Part shown: positions 60,210 through 64,000 of the stretch, one piece after another
Position numbering within the stretch: position 1 is the stretch's first letter
How the letters are laid out: each line of letters begins with the position of its first letter
Origin: Glandiceps talaboti
Lineage: Eukaryota > Hemichordata > Enteropneusta > Spengelidae
Length of the DNA stretch: 64,000 bases
NCBI RefSeq assembly: GCF_964340395.1
Contig: NC_135549.1
Coordinates: forward strand, 14,220,842-14,284,841
Direction: 5' to 3'
Translations under genes and position numbers: made by a program
Notes under the pieces: model-generated
The model's database searches: none
The model's input: only the letters and a program-made list of their open reading frames with translations
What the model was told of the DNA's origin: nothing

Positions 60210-62730
60210 AGTGTCAGAATATTTTCTCACGGTATGAACTATTCCTAATAATTGAGTACTTACGGCATAATGGCATTATTATCTTCTATATTGTATTCAG
60301 TTCGATAGAAGAGAGGCCTACCTCGGGTCTTTCAAGTTAAACTTCTTCGATGTCATACATTTAATGAAGTGTATTAATCTGGAATTCAACATTTACTTTT
60401 TTTATTGATGCTTCGTTAACATGGTGTCTGAAACCAGACATTAGTTTTGTGAAACCGACATCTTTAATTGCACCGAAACGAGACCATTTTCTATTTACTT
60501 TCTACCATTGTGGTCATATCACTGGACGGAAACGTCCCGGGACTAAAACCAAGATACTAACTTGTATGCTATTTATAAGACCTTCCAAGGCGTGGAAGTC
60601 CACACTCGTGGTGAAGATCACGGAACTAGGAAGGAAACCTATCCTGTGAATGGTCCCATCAAAGGTTATTATAAGTGTCGAAGGTTTATAAAACTCTGTG
60701 ACCTACGTAGTGAAAAGTAATATATATTGGATAAACAAGTCTGTCATACCAGTGTTTAGACTGAAAGTTATGCTTAAAATATATACCGTTCGGCTTTTAC
60801 AGTAAAAGTCTTTGCTAATTGACTTGATAAAGTGTCTACCCGGTTTAACTGGGATAAATAGGGCATTTGTAAGTTCTATACGGTGGCGTTTTTCTTTAGC
60901 ATTTCAAAGGGGTATATGTAATGGATCATATGCCTACTTGGTATGGACCAACCTTGGTGTGGGGTATCATGTTTAGGGTAATTATGTACGACGAGGGGGT
61001 CATGATCACGACCAGTTTGTGGATTTCTCTGCTCGACATCCAACACCATGAAAACGGCAGAAAGCCAAACGAATTCTCTACAGTGAGGACTTTGACACGA
61101 GAGATGTTCACGGTACAGCGATTTTCTACAAAACGGGGCGAACAAATTACAAAGTTGACAATAGAGTACCTTGATCCAGGTGGATCAATCCCGTAAATGG
61201 TCAATCACCACTTGTTGTGTAGGCACCGCTGCTTTAACTTCACTTCACTTTAGGGGCCAACGCCAACGCGCATATTTAATAATTTAATTGCGTTTGAGTT
61301 TTTCACCTAAGTTGATCATTTACCTCTAACTACCTTGTAACACCTGACCTGTCTTAGTTCGCAGACAGTATACACTGTCGTCAACTGTTTGCAATCAATG
61401 GAACACCTTTGATATAAAGAGTATGCGTCAGCAACAGGTCCACAAAAGTATTGAATGTACGGCTTTGCGTCTCAAATTGGTGGCAGTGCTTTCTAAATGT
61501 GTTCTTTGTTGACTTCAACATAGAGGATATCCCAGGCTTTATCTACTTTGTCTACCCATTCAATTCACCTCTGTGTATAGTGCATTTGGAGGGGTCTTAA
61601 GGTTTCAGTGACTGGCATTGGGCAACTTCTCCGCTTTGCAATTCAAGTGAACAGTGGTATTATATTTACTGGCCCAAATTTACTACTGAAATAATGTGTA
61701 CTGGGTTACAAACTCGTAGTATGCCAAGTTGAGAGGCATACTCTGCTGCCGTCTTTAGAAGTTTTCAGTTGAACAATGCATATGTATACTAGTATCATGT
61801 TTATACAAAGTATTCTCCTTGTGACGAAGTTAAATTTGACAGGCAAGAATCAAACTTTTCACACAAGACATCTGCGCGTCTGTTAAAACAAATTGTTTGG
61901 TCTCCTTAAGTATGAAACACATCATAAAATTTTCCCATTCAATTTAATTTCAGCATAATGCAGGGTGACCCATGCGTGCTGCTTCAGTTGTATCAACGAT
62001 GGAAATTCGCCATACTGTTACTGTAAATAAGATATGTTCATACATAGACCTAAATATTAGTATAACAAATTCTAATTGGCAAAATATCAAGAAACAAATG
62101 AAAGGTGATCCCCCGCGGTGCACCCTTCCTTCCTATTAAAAAAAATCGAAAATTTGTGAGTTCATATGATGAGCAATCGTCAATTTATGGACCACTAGTC
62201 TAAACTCCTCAAGAAATCAGAACTGAAAAAAACGAAGTCAGCTTAGATGTGTATGTGCTAAGGTCTACTAATAACTTTAAGATGTGTATATTTTGTAAAA
62301 GCTTCTTGTAACATCAATTGGGTCATAAACAACGAAACTATGACTAAATTGTAGATGTTTATAGACAGTTCCTTTCTTTTCAGTACGGGTATCTCATTTC
62401 TCATCATAACCCAGGTTGATATCATCATTTCCCTTAGACGGCCCCCTTCTCCCGTTACATGTAAAAGATATGAGGTGCGTCTATGAAGACACATATACCC
62501 CGCAGTGTTTTATACAATCATAAAGTACAAGCCCATAGTGAGAGTTGTGATTTACAATTGTGTCATAAAGAGAATTGGGTTTTACCCATAAATCAATTCT
62601 GGTGATACAGAATGACGTATTTGGAGCACACACGTCACAATTAAAAATGTCTGAATGTGAAGGTCGTCGGTATTGAAGAAATCTAGCGAAGAAAATAACT
62701 GAATGAAACATAATACATTTACATTGTAAC
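60210..62730. other. Possible long first intron or intergenic sequence
   Basis: The overlapping frames at 60876-61204 on both strands and others near 62258-62494 carry no family signature. I see no exon I can support. Confidence 0.3.
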
Positions 62731-62732
62731 AG

Positions 62733-62736
<4 letters not shown>

Positions 62737-62781
<45 letters not shown>

Positions 62782-62782
62782 C
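62737..62782. repeat. (CAA)n microsatellite
   Basis: About 15 CAA/AAC triplets; the poly-Cys and poly-Val frames on the minus strand are artefacts of it. Confidence 0.95.
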
Positions 62783-62789
62783 GGGTGTC

Positions 62790-64000
62790 AAAGACTAAAA
62801 CAAATCGAAGTAAATGCGAAATTCCAACATCTTGCATGGTATACTTTTTACTTTGTGTGTGTTTTTAGATTAACATGTAATTAAACTGTTTAACTGGATT
62901 TTCAATTTTCCGTATTTTCGGTTCTAATCGACTTGTCCATATATTGTTGTAATTGCTTCTTAATGGGCATTTACTATTGCTTTGTGATCAAACCTTGTAT
63001 CACCCCATACATTTATAATTTGTTGACAAACAAGGAAATGATCGGTACCTTTGTCACAACTGTTTACACAAGGACATCAAGTCGCTGTAGACAGTACCGT
63101 CGATGACGAGTAAAGAGGCAATTCAGCCAATTAGAATCTTTCGATCGTTTCATACACATTATTGATTTAGTTCATAAAGCAAAAATTCAACAACATTAGT
63201 GAAAAATTACTGATATAGGGGTTTAAAAATACATAATGTTGATATTAGTGTTTTTTATCACAGTGACTGATGACACGTTGATACTATTTCTTCATCAAAT
63301 CATTGATAAAGGGGACGATGGTCATGGCCATATTGATGGTGGTTTGGTATTCAATGTATAGTAGTAGTACTTGGTGATATAAAGGACTTGTTGGACTTGC
63401 ACAAGGAAATAGTTGCCGAGTCTGAGGAAGTGTGTGTGTAGTATTAAAGAAGGAACAGGGAAGACATCTTTACATCCGGGCTATGACAACACAAAGTTGC
63501 AACTGGCCTAATTTCAAAATTGTTCTTATACTGTGCTGCTGTTACTATATGTAACTGCTGTAGCCATGATGGTTGCTGTTTCTGCTTCTGCTTCTCAATA
63601 GTCACTGGGGCTGGTTTTGGTGGTCAGCATCTTGTTTTTGTTTCATTCTTGTATAAACTGTCCTTGAGTAAATCATTAGGCAGAAAAGCATGAAAAAATA
63701 AAGGGTTTATGAAAATATCAAATGTCTGAGTTTTGTGACAAATAATATATCACATGCATTTATTTGGAGAGTTGTGCACTCTACATTCCGAATGTAACAA
63801 CCGTGACATCTTTCACGTGTTTCTGGTTGTTGCATTTCTAAATCGTTGAAACTAAATCGCCCATCTACGTCAATCAAGAGTGTATTTTTTTCCATTCTTA
63901 AGCTTATACTGTCTTCGATCTTCTAAAGAATCTGGGTTGGGTTGTATGATGTCATTAAACTGGAGAAAACAATATCCATTTAGGATTAATTGATGGCACT
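62790..64000. other. Right end of the window, no recognised gene
   Basis: A minus-strand frame of 62 codons at 63707-63895 has several cysteines (RERCHGCYIRNVECTT) but no known motif or splice context. Nothing else supported. Confidence 0.3.

Overview
The window is nuclear DNA of a bilaterian invertebrate. It has canonical GT-AG introns, AT-rich intergenic sequence, many microsatellites and dense short mobile elements. The gene content is a Toll-like receptor with one C-terminal cysteine cluster, a two-B-box TRIM, CENPP, NOL8 and a CUB protein. This suits a marine deuterostome or lophotrochozoan; I cannot name the phylum.

Layout. (1) 1-5.4 kb, minus strand: the 5' end of a secreted CUB-domain gene (signal-peptide exon, CUB1, first half of CUB2) that runs off the left edge. 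(2) 5.4-9.1 kb: intergenic, with a fold-back element, a recombinase-like ORF and satellites. (3) 9.1-32.1 kb, minus strand: NOL8, rebuilt here as 15 coding exons (1622 residues) plus a non-coding first exon. An 8.7-kb intron near its 3' end holds a Toll-like receptor on the opposite strand (14640-17426). (4) 33.7-35.9 kb, minus strand: an intronless-coding TRIM gene. (5) 36.1-46.9 kb, plus strand: CENPP, 8 coding exons, 358 residues. (6) 46.9-64 kb: mostly repeats; the only gene candidate is a first exon at about 60.0 kb.

The exon models for NOL8, CENPP and the CUB gene were assembled by eye from splice sites, phase agreement at every junction and recognised family sequence. Total lengths of NOL8 (4869 nt) and CENPP (1077 nt) divide by three. 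NOL8 (ribosome biogenesis) and CENPP (inner kinetochore) are also divergent neighbours in vertebrates, so this looks like an old conserved pair, here with a TRIM gene between them and a TLR inside a NOL8 intron.

The most distinctive feature of the non-coding DNA is at least nine unrelated families of long fold-back (nearly fully palindromic) elements of about 160-470 bp. Three families have a second or third copy in the window.
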